Made by a program: the position numbers and the translations under genes
Part shown: positions 25,116-34,393 of the stretch, in pieces
How positions within the stretch are numbered: the stretch's first letter is position 1
How the letters are laid out: every line of letters begins with the position of its first letter
The notes under the pieces: model-generated
Seen by the model: only the letters and a program-made list of their open reading frames with translations
What the model was told of the DNA's origin: nothing
Databases searched by the model: none
Source: Chitinophaga rupis
GTDB lineage: Bacteria > Bacteroidota > Bacteroidia > Chitinophagales > Chitinophagaceae
Assembly: GCF_900109685.1 (NCBI RefSeq)
Contig: NZ_FOBB01000002.1
Location: 62,001-126,000 of the forward strand
Reading direction: 5' to 3'
Length of the DNA: 64,000 bases

Positions 25116-27647
25116 ATGACTGTTTATAGAAAGATATTTCTATTACTGGCCATGCTATTGCATGGAATGTACGCCACGAGTGCAGTAGTGCCGGTGCTGC
25201 CTTACCCGCAGCAGGTAAGCATAGGGCCGGAGAAAGTAGATTTTCCCGCACAGCTGCGTTTACACGGTATAGGAACGGATGCGCTGATGAACGCCCGCCT
25301 GGACGCACACTGGAAATTATTTGCAGCTACCGCAAAAGCAGGCGCCGGTCAGCCAACTACAGTTAACCTGGTATTGTTAGGTAAAGATAAAGGTGCAGAT
25401 GCTTTGGTACGCCAGTATGCAGCAGCTGGCATCACGACTATTGGGCAGGAGGGATACATACTGGTAATGAATGAGCAGTACCGTTTCATTGCCGCCAATA
25501 CGGAAACCGGTTTATTCTACGGGTTACAAACACTGAAACAGCTTACACGCGCTGGCTGGCAAACCGCGTTAACGATTGTTGACTGGCCGGCTTACAGCCG
25601 CCGCGTGATCTTTGATGATATCAGCCGCGGACCCATTTCCACCGTAGCCTATATAAAAGAGCAGATAGCGCGGATGGCGGAGCTGAAGATCAACTACCTT
25701 TCCTTTTACATAGAGCATGTGGTGCAGCCGCTTTCCCACCCGGATTTTGCGCCGGAGAACGGGAAGCTGACCATTGCACAGATCAAAGAGCTATCGGCTT
25801 ATGCAGCCACCTATCATATGCAGCTGATCGGCAGCTTTCAGTCGTTCGGGCATTTTGAAAAAATACTTTCACTGCCGCAGTACCGCTCCATGGGCGAAAC
25901 ATCCAGCTTAATATCACCACTGAGCCCTAAGGCGCGGCAGTTCCTTTCAGACGTGATCGGCGAGCTATGCGATGCTTTTAGCGCCCCCTGGTTTAATGTA
26001 AACTGTGATGAAACATTCGGACTGGGAAAAGGATATTCAAAAGCGTATGTAGATAGCGTGGGCGTAGCAAAATACTATGCAGATCACCTGCAGTTCCTAT
26101 ACGATGTGGTAAAAAAGCATGGTAAGAAAATTATGATGTGGGGCGATATTGCTCTGCAGCATGAGGAAGTGCTGGACCTGCTGCCTAAAGATGTGATCTA
26201 CCTGAGCTGGGAGTATGGCGATCAGCAGAATTATGATGCCTGGACACAACCCTTTGCCAAACGCAAGCTGGAGTTTATGGTATGTTCTGGCATCCTCAAC
26301 TCTTACCGCATGTTCCCGGATATGGTAATGGCCAAAGCCAACATTGACGGCTTTTACCGGCAGGGTAAGCGGGATGGTGCTACCGGCGCTTTCGCCACCA
26401 TCTGGGATGATGGCGGTACTTACCTGTTCTCTGCCGACTGGTATGGCGTATATGTATCCGCGGAAAAAAGCTGGAACCTGGATACTGCAAACACTGCGTC
26501 GTTTGACCAGCGTTATGAAACCTGCGCTTATGAAAGCAGCAACGGCAATTATGTGAAAGCATTGTTCACGCTGATGCAGCTGCGGGCATTACCGCTTACC
26601 TATAACCTGAACGACCAGCTATGGCAGCAGAAGATATTACCGGACAGCGGTAAAAAACTGATCCTGAACAATGCATCTGCCACGGAAGCTTTGCAGATCG
26701 TTAACCAGGCCGAGGGATATATTACTGCGGCTAATCCGCATAGTCATGCAGCAGACATCAGCGCCTTACAATTTGCCATCCGGCAATACAAGCTAATGAT
26801 CACCACCCGCCTGATCATAGCGGATGTTGTTAAAAAATATAGTGCGTCAACCCATATGCTCCGTGAACAGGCTGTAACAGTTGTTACAGCCTGCGCGGAT
26901 ACTTTGCATGCGCTGAATGAGCGTTACAAAGCAGCCGCTCAATGGTTTCAGCAGGCCTGGCTGCAGGAGAACCAGCCTTACTGGTTGAACGTAGTAATGC
27001 AGCCGTATGAGAAAAAGAGTAATGCCCTGGCTGCGCTGGAACAGCAGCTGCGGCAGGCCGTAGTGCAGGGCAAGCTGCCACCCGTTAACAGAACGCGCTT
27101 AAATATTATGGTTACAGACCGTACTTATTTTAAGAACTGGATGTTATGCGGTCCTCTACCGGTTAAGGAATATGGAGTGATACCCGGTTTTTTATATGCA
27201 CCGTCAAAGGAAGAGGATGTACCGCCCTCACCGGGAGATTTTATTCATTACCAGGATAAGATCTACCGCTGGCAAAAATTTCCTTCCATGGATGGAGGGA
27301 TTGTAGACCTGGATGAGAATTATCACTATAAAGGCGGCGCTGCTATCACCTATGCCTATTGCCAGATCAAAACAGACAGCGCCGCCACTGTGAAAGCGTT
27401 TCTGGATGCCGCTAATAATGCAGTGCTGTACTGCAATGGCATAGCCTGTAAAAGCACGGGCAGCGGTACAGCGCGCGAGGTGCAGCTGCCCTTAAAGAAA
27501 GGGGTGAACCATCTGCTCATTAAATTAGTTAATAACAGGCAGGCGCCCTGGAATTTTACCTTCCGCCTGCAGGATAACATCGCGGTCACCAATCATAAAC
27601 ATAAATACCAACTGAATGCTAAAAGCACCAAATATGAAGTGGATTAA
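25116..27647 (+). CDS. GH20 beta-N-acetylhexosaminidase
   Basis: An 843-residue secreted enzyme (signal peptide ends near ATSA). Residues about 25-165 are the GH20b alpha/beta domain, and residues about 170-480 form the catalytic TIM barrel with the hallmark Asp-Glu pair D298-E299 in VNCDETFG. The substrate acetamido group attacks as nucleophile, with the glutamate as acid/base. Residues 480-670 are helical, and the C-terminal 170 residues resemble a beta-sandwich with FKNWMLCGP and VNHLLIKLVNN. It removes terminal GlcNAc or GalNAc. First gene of the second unit of the locus; the next gene overlaps its end by 14 bases. Confidence 0.9.
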   Translation: MTVYRKIFLLLAMLLHGMYATSAVVPVLPYPQQVSIGPEKVDFPAQLRLHGIGTDALMNARLDAHWKLFAATAKAGAGQPTTVNLVLLGKDKGADALVRQYAAAGITTIGQEGYILVMNEQYRFIAANTETGLFYGLQTLKQLTRAGWQTALTIVDWPAYSRRVIFDDISRGPISTVAYIKEQIARMAELKINYLSFYIEHVVQPLSHPDFAPENGKLTIAQIKELSAYAATYHMQLIGSFQSFGHFEKILSLPQYRSMGETSSLISPLSPKARQFLSDVIGELCDAFSAPWFNVNCDETFGLGKGYSKAYVDSVGVAKYYADHLQFLYDVVKKHGKKIMMWGDIALQHEEVLDLLPKDVIYLSWEYGDQQNYDAWTQPFAKRKLEFMVCSGILNSYRMFPDMVMAKANIDGFYRQGKRDGATGAFATIWDDGGTYLFSADWYGVYVSAEKSWNLDTANTASFDQRYETCAYESSNGNYVKALFTLMQLRALPLTYNLNDQLWQQKILPDSGKKLILNNASATEALQIVNQAEGYITAANPHSHAADISALQFAIRQYKLMITTRLIIADVVKKYSASTHMLREQAVTVVTACADTLHALNERYKAAAQWFQQAWLQENQPYWLNVVMQPYEKKSNALAALEQQLRQAVVQGKLPPVNRTRLNIMVTDRTYFKNWMLCGPLPVKEYGVIPGFLYAPSKEEDVPPSPGDFIHYQDKIYRWQKFPSMDGGIVDLDENYHYKGGAAITYAYCQIKTDSAATVKAFLDAANNAVLYCNGIACKSTGSGTAREVQLPLKKGVNHLLIKLVNNRQAPWNFTFRLQDNIAVTNHKHKYQLNAKSTKYEVD

Positions 27648-28887
27648 TAAAACGGTATTTACGGCCTGCATGGCTGGCGCTTTGCTGGGCGCCCAGCAGG
27701 TGAATGGGCAGCTGAAGAAAGAAGAGGTCATTACCGCTATTAATGAAACCGCGGGTTATGTATCCGGTGTGCTGCTGGATGAAGAAGGAAAGTCGCGCTG
27801 TGATTATAACCTTACAGAAGGTAAGTGGTATCCCTACGAAGTGCCCTGGCATACGGGGCAGGCAGTGAACGCGCTGCTGGCAGCGTATAAGGTTACGCAT
27901 AATGAGGCTTACCTGGATGCCGCCAAAAAGGGCGGTAACTACTGGATCGGCATGGAAATAAAAGACAATCCCAAACTGAATGGCATGGTAAGGGCCATTC
28001 ATGGCGATGTGCTGGGACCGGATTTTGTGGTGTTTGCCACTGTATCAGATGGTACACCTGGCATCTATGAGCTGTCTAAAGTAACCAAAGATCCGAAGTA
28101 TGCGCAGGTGGCCACCAACGCTGCTGCCTGGATGATGAAGAACATGTATGATAAGGATAAAGGTATCTGTTACGATAACCTGAACATAATAACAGGGGAG
28201 GTGCTGAAAGAATACAGTCCTTTCTGGAAACAGAAGGCTATGAAAGACCAGGAGCTGTATGATGTATCGCGTCCTAACACAGAAGGCTCCCTGTTTAAAG
28301 ATGCCTATGAATTTTCAAAGGATACGGCTTTCCGCAATGCATTCATTGTGCTGTGTAACAGCCTGCTGAAGCTGCAGGGGCCGGATGGAGTATGGATGCG
28401 GTTTATGCCCAATTCAGAAGAGGAGCATTCTTTTCATCCCCGTTTTTCACTCTGGTATGCGGAATCATTGATAGAAGCGTATAAGCTTACCGGTGATAAA
28501 AAATACCTGGAAGGAGCTGCGCACACTGCCCGCACGTTTGCAAAAGCGCAGAAAAAAGACGGTACCATTTACTACGATAACTATACCAATGGCCGCGCTT
28601 CCGACAAAGGCTCTGCTACCGGTTCTGCAGCGGCGCTGGCAGGTATTGTATGGATAGCGCTGTCGGAAAATGGCTACAAGGAATTTGATAAGCATATAGA
28701 AAAATCAGCAACATGGTTAATGAAGAACCGCTATGCACTAGACCATCCGGATCCTAATCTGCGGGGCGCGGTGCTGGAAACCCGCACCCGTTCCAAAGAT
28801 GGAAAAATATGGCTCACCAACCGGGATATCGGGACCTCTTTTGCAGTAAGGTTCTTTGCAGATTACCTCGCATTTAAGTACAAATAA
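27634..28887 (+). CDS. Secreted alpha/alpha-toroid protein, probable glycosidase, lyase or epimerase
   Basis: A 417-residue protein with a signal peptide (MKWINKTVFTACMAGALLGAQ). The remainder is a series of helical hairpins (PWHTGQAVNALLAAYKVTHNEAYLDAAKKGGNYWIG; FSLWYAESLIEAYKLTGDKKYLEGA; GSATGSAAALAGIVWIALSE) typical of six-hairpin carbohydrate-active enzymes. I cannot place it in a numbered CAZy family; GH88/GH105-like hydrolase, lyase or uronate epimerase are the main options. The start at 27634 overlaps the GH20 gene by 14 bases, so the two are coupled. It precedes the TonB receptor gene by 38 bases. Confidence 0.65.
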   Translation: MKWINKTVFTACMAGALLGAQQVNGQLKKEEVITAINETAGYVSGVLLDEEGKSRCDYNLTEGKWYPYEVPWHTGQAVNALLAAYKVTHNEAYLDAAKKGGNYWIGMEIKDNPKLNGMVRAIHGDVLGPDFVVFATVSDGTPGIYELSKVTKDPKYAQVATNAAAWMMKNMYDKDKGICYDNLNIITGEVLKEYSPFWKQKAMKDQELYDVSRPNTEGSLFKDAYEFSKDTAFRNAFIVLCNSLLKLQGPDGVWMRFMPNSEEEHSFHPRFSLWYAESLIEAYKLTGDKKYLEGAAHTARTFAKAQKKDGTIYYDNYTNGRASDKGSATGSAAALAGIVWIALSENGYKEFDKHIEKSATWLMKNRYALDHPDPNLRGAVLETRTRSKDGKIWLTNRDIGTSFAVRFFADYLAFKYK

Positions 28888-28925
28888 GTATGTCGTTCAT
28901 TTTATCAATCCAAAACTATCAGCAA

Positions 28926-31769
28926 ATGAAAAAAGGTATTCACAAGCCGCTATTGCCTGTATTTTTACTGGCATTGCTGATGTGCTGCGTATTCCACGCT
29001 TCCGCGCAACAAACGATCGGCAATATTAAAGGCCAGATCACCGACACAGATGGAAACGCCCTGCCCGGCGCTTCTGTACAGGTAAAGGGTACTACCCAGG
29101 GTGTATCTACCAACACGGCCGGCAATTTTGAGCTGCAGGGCATAAAGGCAGGCAGCCATACCCTGGTTATTAACTACATGGGCTATACGGCGCTGGAAGT
29201 GCCCGTAGAGGTAACCGGCGGTAAAACCGTGGTGAAAGATTTTAAAATGTCGTCCAAAGCCACCAACCTTTCAACGGTAACGGTGTCCAGCGTAATGGAA
29301 GGACAGCAAAAAGCGCTGAACCAGCAAAGGAATGCCGATAACATCAAACAGGTGGTATCTGCAGATGTAATGGGCCGCTTCCCTGACCTGAACGTAGCAG
29401 AATCCATGCAGCGCCTGCCAGGTGTTACCATTGGCCGTAACAGCAGCGGGGAAGGTTCTACCGTGCAGCTCAGAGGCACTCCCGGCAACTTTACCAACAT
29501 TAATGTAAATGGCGAACAGATCATGGGCACCGGCGAAAATGGCGAACGTAACGCCACCCTCGACCTTATACCTACCAACGTATTATCTTCCATGGAAGTA
29601 GTAAAATCCCTCACGCCCGATCTGGACGGCGATGCTATTGCCGGTGCTATTAACATGAAATCTCCTACCGCCACCTCACTCAAAACCAAGCTATCAGTAG
29701 ATGCCGGTTTGGGTTATAACGGCTTGCGCAAAAAGTCGAACGGTATTGGTAACCTGGCTGTAGGTAAACGTTTTTTCCAGGATGAAGCCAATCCCAACGG
29801 GCGTTTAGGCATCATGCTAACAGGCAGCTATTACCGCACCACCAATGGTTATGATGAGGTGAATGCGCAGGTATGGCAGAAAAAAGATTTTGAGGACGGT
29901 AAAGGTGAGATCTACTTCCCTACAGATGTACGCTACCTTTTTGTTGAGAACCAGCGCACCCGTACCGGCGCATCCGCTACCATTGATTACAATTTTAGCC
30001 CGGTGACCAGCATTGTGGCCAACATCATGTACAGCGACCGTGATAATGATATTACCCGCTACCGCAAGCGTACCCGCATGCAAACCAGTAGAACAGATAT
30101 GAATGAAGATGGCGAGTTTGTTACTACCCGGGGCCGTTCCTATAACGAAGTAAAAGCGGCCACGGAAGATAACATGAACATTAACTACAACCTGCAGGGC
30201 GAAACGCAGATAGGCCGTGTAAAGCTGGATGCAGGCGTGTTTTACAGCAATTCGAAGTTTGAGAACCGCGCCAATACCTTCAACTTTATTACGGGTAATA
30301 TTCCGCTTACCATCCGCGATATTTCCAGTGATTACCTGCTGGCAACCGGTACGGACTGGCAGAATGACGCCTCCCTGTTTACTTACAATACCATTGAACG
30401 GGATTACTGGAACACAGAAGGCAAGAACTTTGTGGCCAAGCTGAATGCGCAGATCCCTTATAAAATAGGCAACAATGCAGCCATCTTCAAAGCAGGCGCT
30501 AAGGTAAAACGCATGCACAACCAGCGTTACAAGCTGCCCAATACCATTGTAAGCTCTTATACAGGTGATGCGGCCGCAGGTAAGCTGACCAACTTTTCCG
30601 GCCTTACGCAGGTAGATGATCACCTGCTGGATGGTAATATGAACTTTGGTTTGGGAGTAGACCGTGATAAGACGATCAACTACTTCAACGAAAATGAGAA
30701 CCTGGACAATGGCATTTTTACACAGGATGCTTCCGGTACCCGCATCAGCCAGGATGCTTATTACTATGATGCCGTGGAAACCGTTACCGCCGGTTACCTG
30801 ATGAACCGTATCCAGTTCAACAGGGTAATGCTGCTGGCCGGTTTGCGTGTGGAAAGAACGTCTGTGGATTATAAAGGCAACATCATAACACAGGATGCAG
30901 ATGAGCTGTGGGAATCTACCACGCTTACGCAGAAAAAGAACAGCTACACCCGTTTCCTGCCTAACATCCAGGCCAAGTATGATCTTACAAAATCATCCCT
31001 GATCCGCGGCGGTTTAACATTCGGCTATTCCCGTCCTAACTTTGTAGACCTGGTGCCGGGCCGTATTGTCAGCATCCTGAACGAAACCATTACCGATGGT
31101 AACCCGGAGCTGAAGCCCGCATTCTCTACCAACCTGGACCTAATGGCGGAAAAATATTTATCTAACCTGGGCATTCTCTCCGCCGGTATTTTTTATAAGA
31201 AGATCGACAAGTTCCAGTATAACAGCGTAACCACGCTTAACGGTAATGAATTTGAGGGCGCGGATAAATATGCCAACTGGCGTTATTACCAGATCCTGAA
31301 CGGTAACACAGCTAATGTATACGGGTTAGAGCTGAACGCACAGGCCAACCTCACCTTTTTGCCCGGTTTCCTGAAAGGCTTCACTGTATTTGCCAACTAT
31401 ACTTACAGCCATTCCAATGCAGATGCCCAGTTCCGCAAGGACCTGCGCCTGCCGGGTCAGGCCACGCACACGGCCAACGCATCCCTGGCGTATTCGCTGA
31501 AAGGCTTTACCATTCAGGGTAACCTGAACTACAATGGCTCTTACATTGTAAGCCTGGGTGAGGATGCAGAGACAGATGTGATCCGTGATGCACGCACCCA
31601 GATAGATGCCAACGCATCTTACCAGATCAGCAAACGGTTTACCATATACGTAGAGGCGCAGAACCTGACCAATGCGCCGCAGCGGGCCTATTTCGGGCAA
31701 AAGAACCGCATCTACGAAAAACAGTTTTATTCCTACTGGGGACGGGCAGGTGTAAAATTCAGGATGTAA
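28926..31769 (+). CDS. TonB-dependent outer membrane receptor without adjacent SusD
   Basis: A 947-residue receptor: signal peptide (ends ASAQQ), carboxypeptidase-D regulatory-like domain at about 25-115 (KGQITDTDGNALPGASVQVKG), plug domain at about 135-260 (PDLNVAESMQRLPGVTIGR, VQLRGTP), then a 22-strand-type barrel ending in an aromatic residue pattern (YWGRAGVKFRM). The plug resembles the group of stand-alone sugar TonB receptors rather than SusC. No SusD-like lipoprotein gene is in the window. It presumably imports an oligosaccharide across the outer membrane. I chose the ATG at 28926 because it gives a standard signal peptide. Confidence 0.9.
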   Translation: MKKGIHKPLLPVFLLALLMCCVFHASAQQTIGNIKGQITDTDGNALPGASVQVKGTTQGVSTNTAGNFELQGIKAGSHTLVINYMGYTALEVPVEVTGGKTVVKDFKMSSKATNLSTVTVSSVMEGQQKALNQQRNADNIKQVVSADVMGRFPDLNVAESMQRLPGVTIGRNSSGEGSTVQLRGTPGNFTNINVNGEQIMGTGENGERNATLDLIPTNVLSSMEVVKSLTPDLDGDAIAGAINMKSPTATSLKTKLSVDAGLGYNGLRKKSNGIGNLAVGKRFFQDEANPNGRLGIMLTGSYYRTTNGYDEVNAQVWQKKDFEDGKGEIYFPTDVRYLFVENQRTRTGASATIDYNFSPVTSIVANIMYSDRDNDITRYRKRTRMQTSRTDMNEDGEFVTTRGRSYNEVKAATEDNMNINYNLQGETQIGRVKLDAGVFYSNSKFENRANTFNFITGNIPLTIRDISSDYLLATGTDWQNDASLFTYNTIERDYWNTEGKNFVAKLNAQIPYKIGNNAAIFKAGAKVKRMHNQRYKLPNTIVSSYTGDAAAGKLTNFSGLTQVDDHLLDGNMNFGLGVDRDKTINYFNENENLDNGIFTQDASGTRISQDAYYYDAVETVTAGYLMNRIQFNRVMLLAGLRVERTSVDYKGNIITQDADELWESTTLTQKKNSYTRFLPNIQAKYDLTKSSLIRGGLTFGYSRPNFVDLVPGRIVSILNETITDGNPELKPAFSTNLDLMAEKYLSNLGILSAGIFYKKIDKFQYNSVTTLNGNEFEGADKYANWRYYQILNGNTANVYGLELNAQANLTFLPGFLKGFTVFANYTYSHSNADAQFRKDLRLPGQATHTANASLAYSLKGFTIQGNLNYNGSYIVSLGEDAETDVIRDARTQIDANASYQISKRFTIYVEAQNLTNAPQRAYFGQKNRIYEKQFYSYWGRAGVKFRM

Positions 31770-31808
31770 TTGGAATCCCATTTAAGACACAAAATATAAC
31801 GTAAAACC

Positions 31809-32585
31809 ATGACAGAGTTATTAGCGGAACAGTTAAAGGTACAGATCTACGAGAGCAGGAAAGCTATGGGGCAGGCGGCAGCGGAAATGGCAGCTGCCTG
31901 CATCCGGGAACTGTTACAAACGCAGGGAACAGTGAACATTATTTTTGCCGCAGCAGCATCCCAGAACGAGTTCCTGGAAGCGCTGGTGCAGCAGGACATT
32001 AACTGGCAGCAGGTGCAGGCTTTTCACATGGATGAATATACCAGCCTGCCGGAAGATGACAGCCGCTTGTTCGGTATTTTCCTGAAGGAAAGGATCTTTG
32101 GTAAGGTGCCCTTCAAACAGGTGTATTATATTAACGGGCAGGCTGCAGACCGTGCTGCGGAATGTGAGCGGTATGCAAAATTACTGCAGCAATACCCGGT
32201 AGATATTACCTGTATGGGTATTGGCGAGAACAGCCACCTGGCCTTTAATGACCCGCATGTAGCGGATTTTAACGATCCGCAGCTGGTAAAGATCGTGGAC
32301 CTGGATGAAGCGTGCAAGCAGCAGCAGGTAAATGAAGGCTGTTTTGAAAATACGGCGCAGGTACCCGTAGATGCGTTTACGTTAACCATACCGGCCCTGC
32401 TGAAAGCGCGTTACATTTTTTGCATGGTGCCCGGTACCTCTAAAGCAGAAGCGGTATTTCATACGCTGAACGATGATATTTCAGAGGAATATCCATCCAC
32501 CATCCTGAGAACACATGCCAACGCAGTGTTGTTCCTGGATAAGTCCAGCGCAGAAAGGATCGTACCTGCAGGCACAGCCCGCTGA
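31809..32585 (+). CDS. Glucosamine-6-phosphate deaminase-like protein (divergent NagB)
   Basis: A 258-residue NagB-fold protein. FHMDEYTSLPEDDS (D75) matches the NagB base motif and CMGIGENSHLAFNDP matches the active-site loop. In E. coli NagB this loop carries D141, H143 and E148; here the same positions are N141, H143 and D148, so two catalytic acids are changed while the histidine is kept. The rest of the family pattern (VPVDAFTLTIPALLKAR, VPGTSKAEAV) is intact. It belongs to the GENxHLAFND subgroup, whose activity may be standard deamination/isomerisation of an amino-sugar phosphate or a variant of it. Cytoplasmic, within the catabolic operon. Confidence 0.82.
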   Translation: MTELLAEQLKVQIYESRKAMGQAAAEMAAACIRELLQTQGTVNIIFAAAASQNEFLEALVQQDINWQQVQAFHMDEYTSLPEDDSRLFGIFLKERIFGKVPFKQVYYINGQAADRAAECERYAKLLQQYPVDITCMGIGENSHLAFNDPHVADFNDPQLVKIVDLDEACKQQQVNEGCFENTAQVPVDAFTLTIPALLKARYIFCMVPGTSKAEAVFHTLNDDISEEYPSTILRTHANAVLFLDKSSAERIVPAGTAR

Positions 32586-32637
32586 TTATTAGCTGAAGAA
32601 GCATGAAATTTAGCAGGAAACCTTTAAAAATATATAC

Positions 32638-33534
32638 ATGGAACAGCCTTTAATTGAAGACCTGTCAGTGTATCACCAGCTGACCGGCAATTTGTTCAAA
32701 TGGCCGCAAACCGCCGCTGAGTGGGAACCATACCGGCTTTCAGATGAGCAGGTAGCGCATTTTAACGAGTACGGTTATGTGAGTAATATAAAATTGCTGG
32801 AAGAATGGCAGGTGGATCAGCTGAATGAAGAGCTGGCAGGTATCACAGATCCTGCGCATCCCGGTAATGAGCTGTTTTACGAGTTTTCCTCTAACGAATC
32901 ATCCGATGCTAACACGGTATTATTTCATGCATTGGGCGCCTGGCGTATTACAAAAGGGTTTCACGATATTTTGTGGAACCCTGCTTTTGTAATGGCAGCC
33001 AGCCAGCTGCTGGGCAATAAGGCCGTACGTTTCTGGCACGACCAGCTGTTTTGCAAACCTGCCCGGCATGGCGGGGTAGTGGCCTGGCACCAGGATTATT
33101 CCTATTGGACACGTACCACTCCTTTGCAGCATTTAACCTGCTGGGTAGGGCTGGATGATGCCACTACGGAAAACGGCTGCCTCTATTATGTGCCTTACAG
33201 CCAGCACTGGGGTTTGCTGGACAAACCGGAGCTGGCAGGCGATATGGAAGGCGTGCTGGATTACCTGACACCGGAACAGAAAGCCGCTTTTAAACCCGTT
33301 CCTATTGAGCTGAAGGAAGGTTATGCTGCGTTCCACCACCCTTTAATGGTGCATGGCTCGTATGCGAATAGATCGGAACGTTCCCGGCGGGCATTTGTGC
33401 TAAATGTATTTGCAGATGGTACTTTATCCAATTCAGATCAGGAGCTGCTGCCTAAAACACCGGGCATACCCAAAGGCGAAAAAATGAAAGGGCAGTTTTA
33501 TCCGCTGCTATTTGACCCTGCGGTGCAGCTGTAA
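32638..33534 (+). CDS. Phytanoyl-CoA dioxygenase (PhyH) family protein 2
   Basis: A 298-residue Fe(II)/2-oxoglutarate oxygenase with a complete facial triad: H151-x-D153 (AWHQDYSYW) and H239 (MVHGS), followed by the arginine pair of SERSRRAF. DDATTENGCLYYVPYSQHW parallels the first PhyH protein at 14978, but the two are otherwise quite different, with a longer N-terminus and insert here. No signal peptide, so cytoplasmic. It lies between the NagB-like and isomerase genes of the operon, which suggests oxidation of a sugar-derived intermediate or of a substituent on it. The substrate is unknown. Confidence 0.88.
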   Translation: MEQPLIEDLSVYHQLTGNLFKWPQTAAEWEPYRLSDEQVAHFNEYGYVSNIKLLEEWQVDQLNEELAGITDPAHPGNELFYEFSSNESSDANTVLFHALGAWRITKGFHDILWNPAFVMAASQLLGNKAVRFWHDQLFCKPARHGGVVAWHQDYSYWTRTTPLQHLTCWVGLDDATTENGCLYYVPYSQHWGLLDKPELAGDMEGVLDYLTPEQKAAFKPVPIELKEGYAAFHHPLMVHGSYANRSERSRRAFVLNVFADGTLSNSDQELLPKTPGIPKGEKMKGQFYPLLFDPAVQL

Positions 33535-33565
33535 AACAGATCAGCAACCCGACTAAAAGGTTTAG

Positions 33566-34393
33566 ATGAAGATATTATTCTTTTGCCCCCGCTGGGGCCA
33601 TGCACATGTACCCTGGAATGTATTTGTCCAACAGGTAAAAGCAGCCGGGTACGACGGCGTAGAGACCGATGTACCGGCTGATGAAAAGGAGCGGGGCCAG
33701 ATGCTGGAAGCGCTTGCAAAACACGGCCTGCTGCTGGTAGCACAGCACTGGGAAACCGTAACACCGGATTTTGACGCACACCTGCCGGCTTACATGGAAA
33801 GATTGCAGCGCATGGCAGCTGTATCACCCCTATGTATAAACGCACAAACGGGGCGTGACTTTTTCACCATGGAGCAGAACGGACAATTAATAACAGCAGC
33901 AGCGCAGGTAGCTGCAGCAACAGGCATACCGGTATACCACGAAACGCACCGCAGCAAGTTCAGTTTTGCTGCGCATGTTACTGCTGCGTACCTGCAGCAA
34001 TTCCCCGGCCTGCAGCTAACGCTGGACCTTTCCCACTGGATAGCGGTAGCAGAAAGTTTTTTGCAGGAGCAGCAGCCGGCCGTAGCGCTGGCTGTTAGCC
34101 GTACGCGTCATATCCATGCCAGGGTAGGGCATACCCAGGGGGCGCAGGTAAGCGACCCGCGCGCACCGGAATGGGAAGCTGCATTACAGGTGCACCTGGA
34201 TTGCTGGGATGAAGTAGTGCGCATTAACAAACAGGCCGGCCTGCAGCAGCTAACGGTAACGGCTGAATTTGGACCGCCCCCTTATATGCCGCTGCTGCCT
34301 TACACACAGCAGCCGGTGGCCAGCCAATGGGATATAAACCTTTACATGAAAGCCCTGCTGAACAGCAGGTATAATCATAACCCCTTTGCATGA
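33566..34393 (+). CDS. Sugar phosphate isomerase/epimerase-type TIM-barrel protein
   Basis: A 275-residue xylose-isomerase-like TIM barrel. FVQQVKAAGYDGVETDVPADEKE near the N-terminus, VYHETHRSKFSF (a glutamate/histidine metal pair) and LTLDLSHWIAVAES are the usual metal-ligand strands, and VTAEFGPPPYMP supplies the last glutamate. Members isomerise or epimerise sugars and related hydroxy acids. The stop overlaps the murQ start in ATGA, so the two are translationally coupled. The exact substrate is not predictable. Confidence 0.8.
   Translation: MKILFFCPRWGHAHVPWNVFVQQVKAAGYDGVETDVPADEKERGQMLEALAKHGLLLVAQHWETVTPDFDAHLPAYMERLQRMAAVSPLCINAQTGRDFFTMEQNGQLITAAAQVAAATGIPVYHETHRSKFSFAAHVTAAYLQQFPGLQLTLDLSHWIAVAESFLQEQQPAVALAVSRTRHIHARVGHTQGAQVSDPRAPEWEAALQVHLDCWDEVVRINKQAGLQQLTVTAEFGPPPYMPLLPYTQQPVASQWDINLYMKALLNSRYNHNPFA

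Noticed and set aside
29817-30623. 268-codon minus-strand frame opposite the TonB receptor
   Set aside because: Antisense to the receptor barrel; no start context and no domain resemblance.
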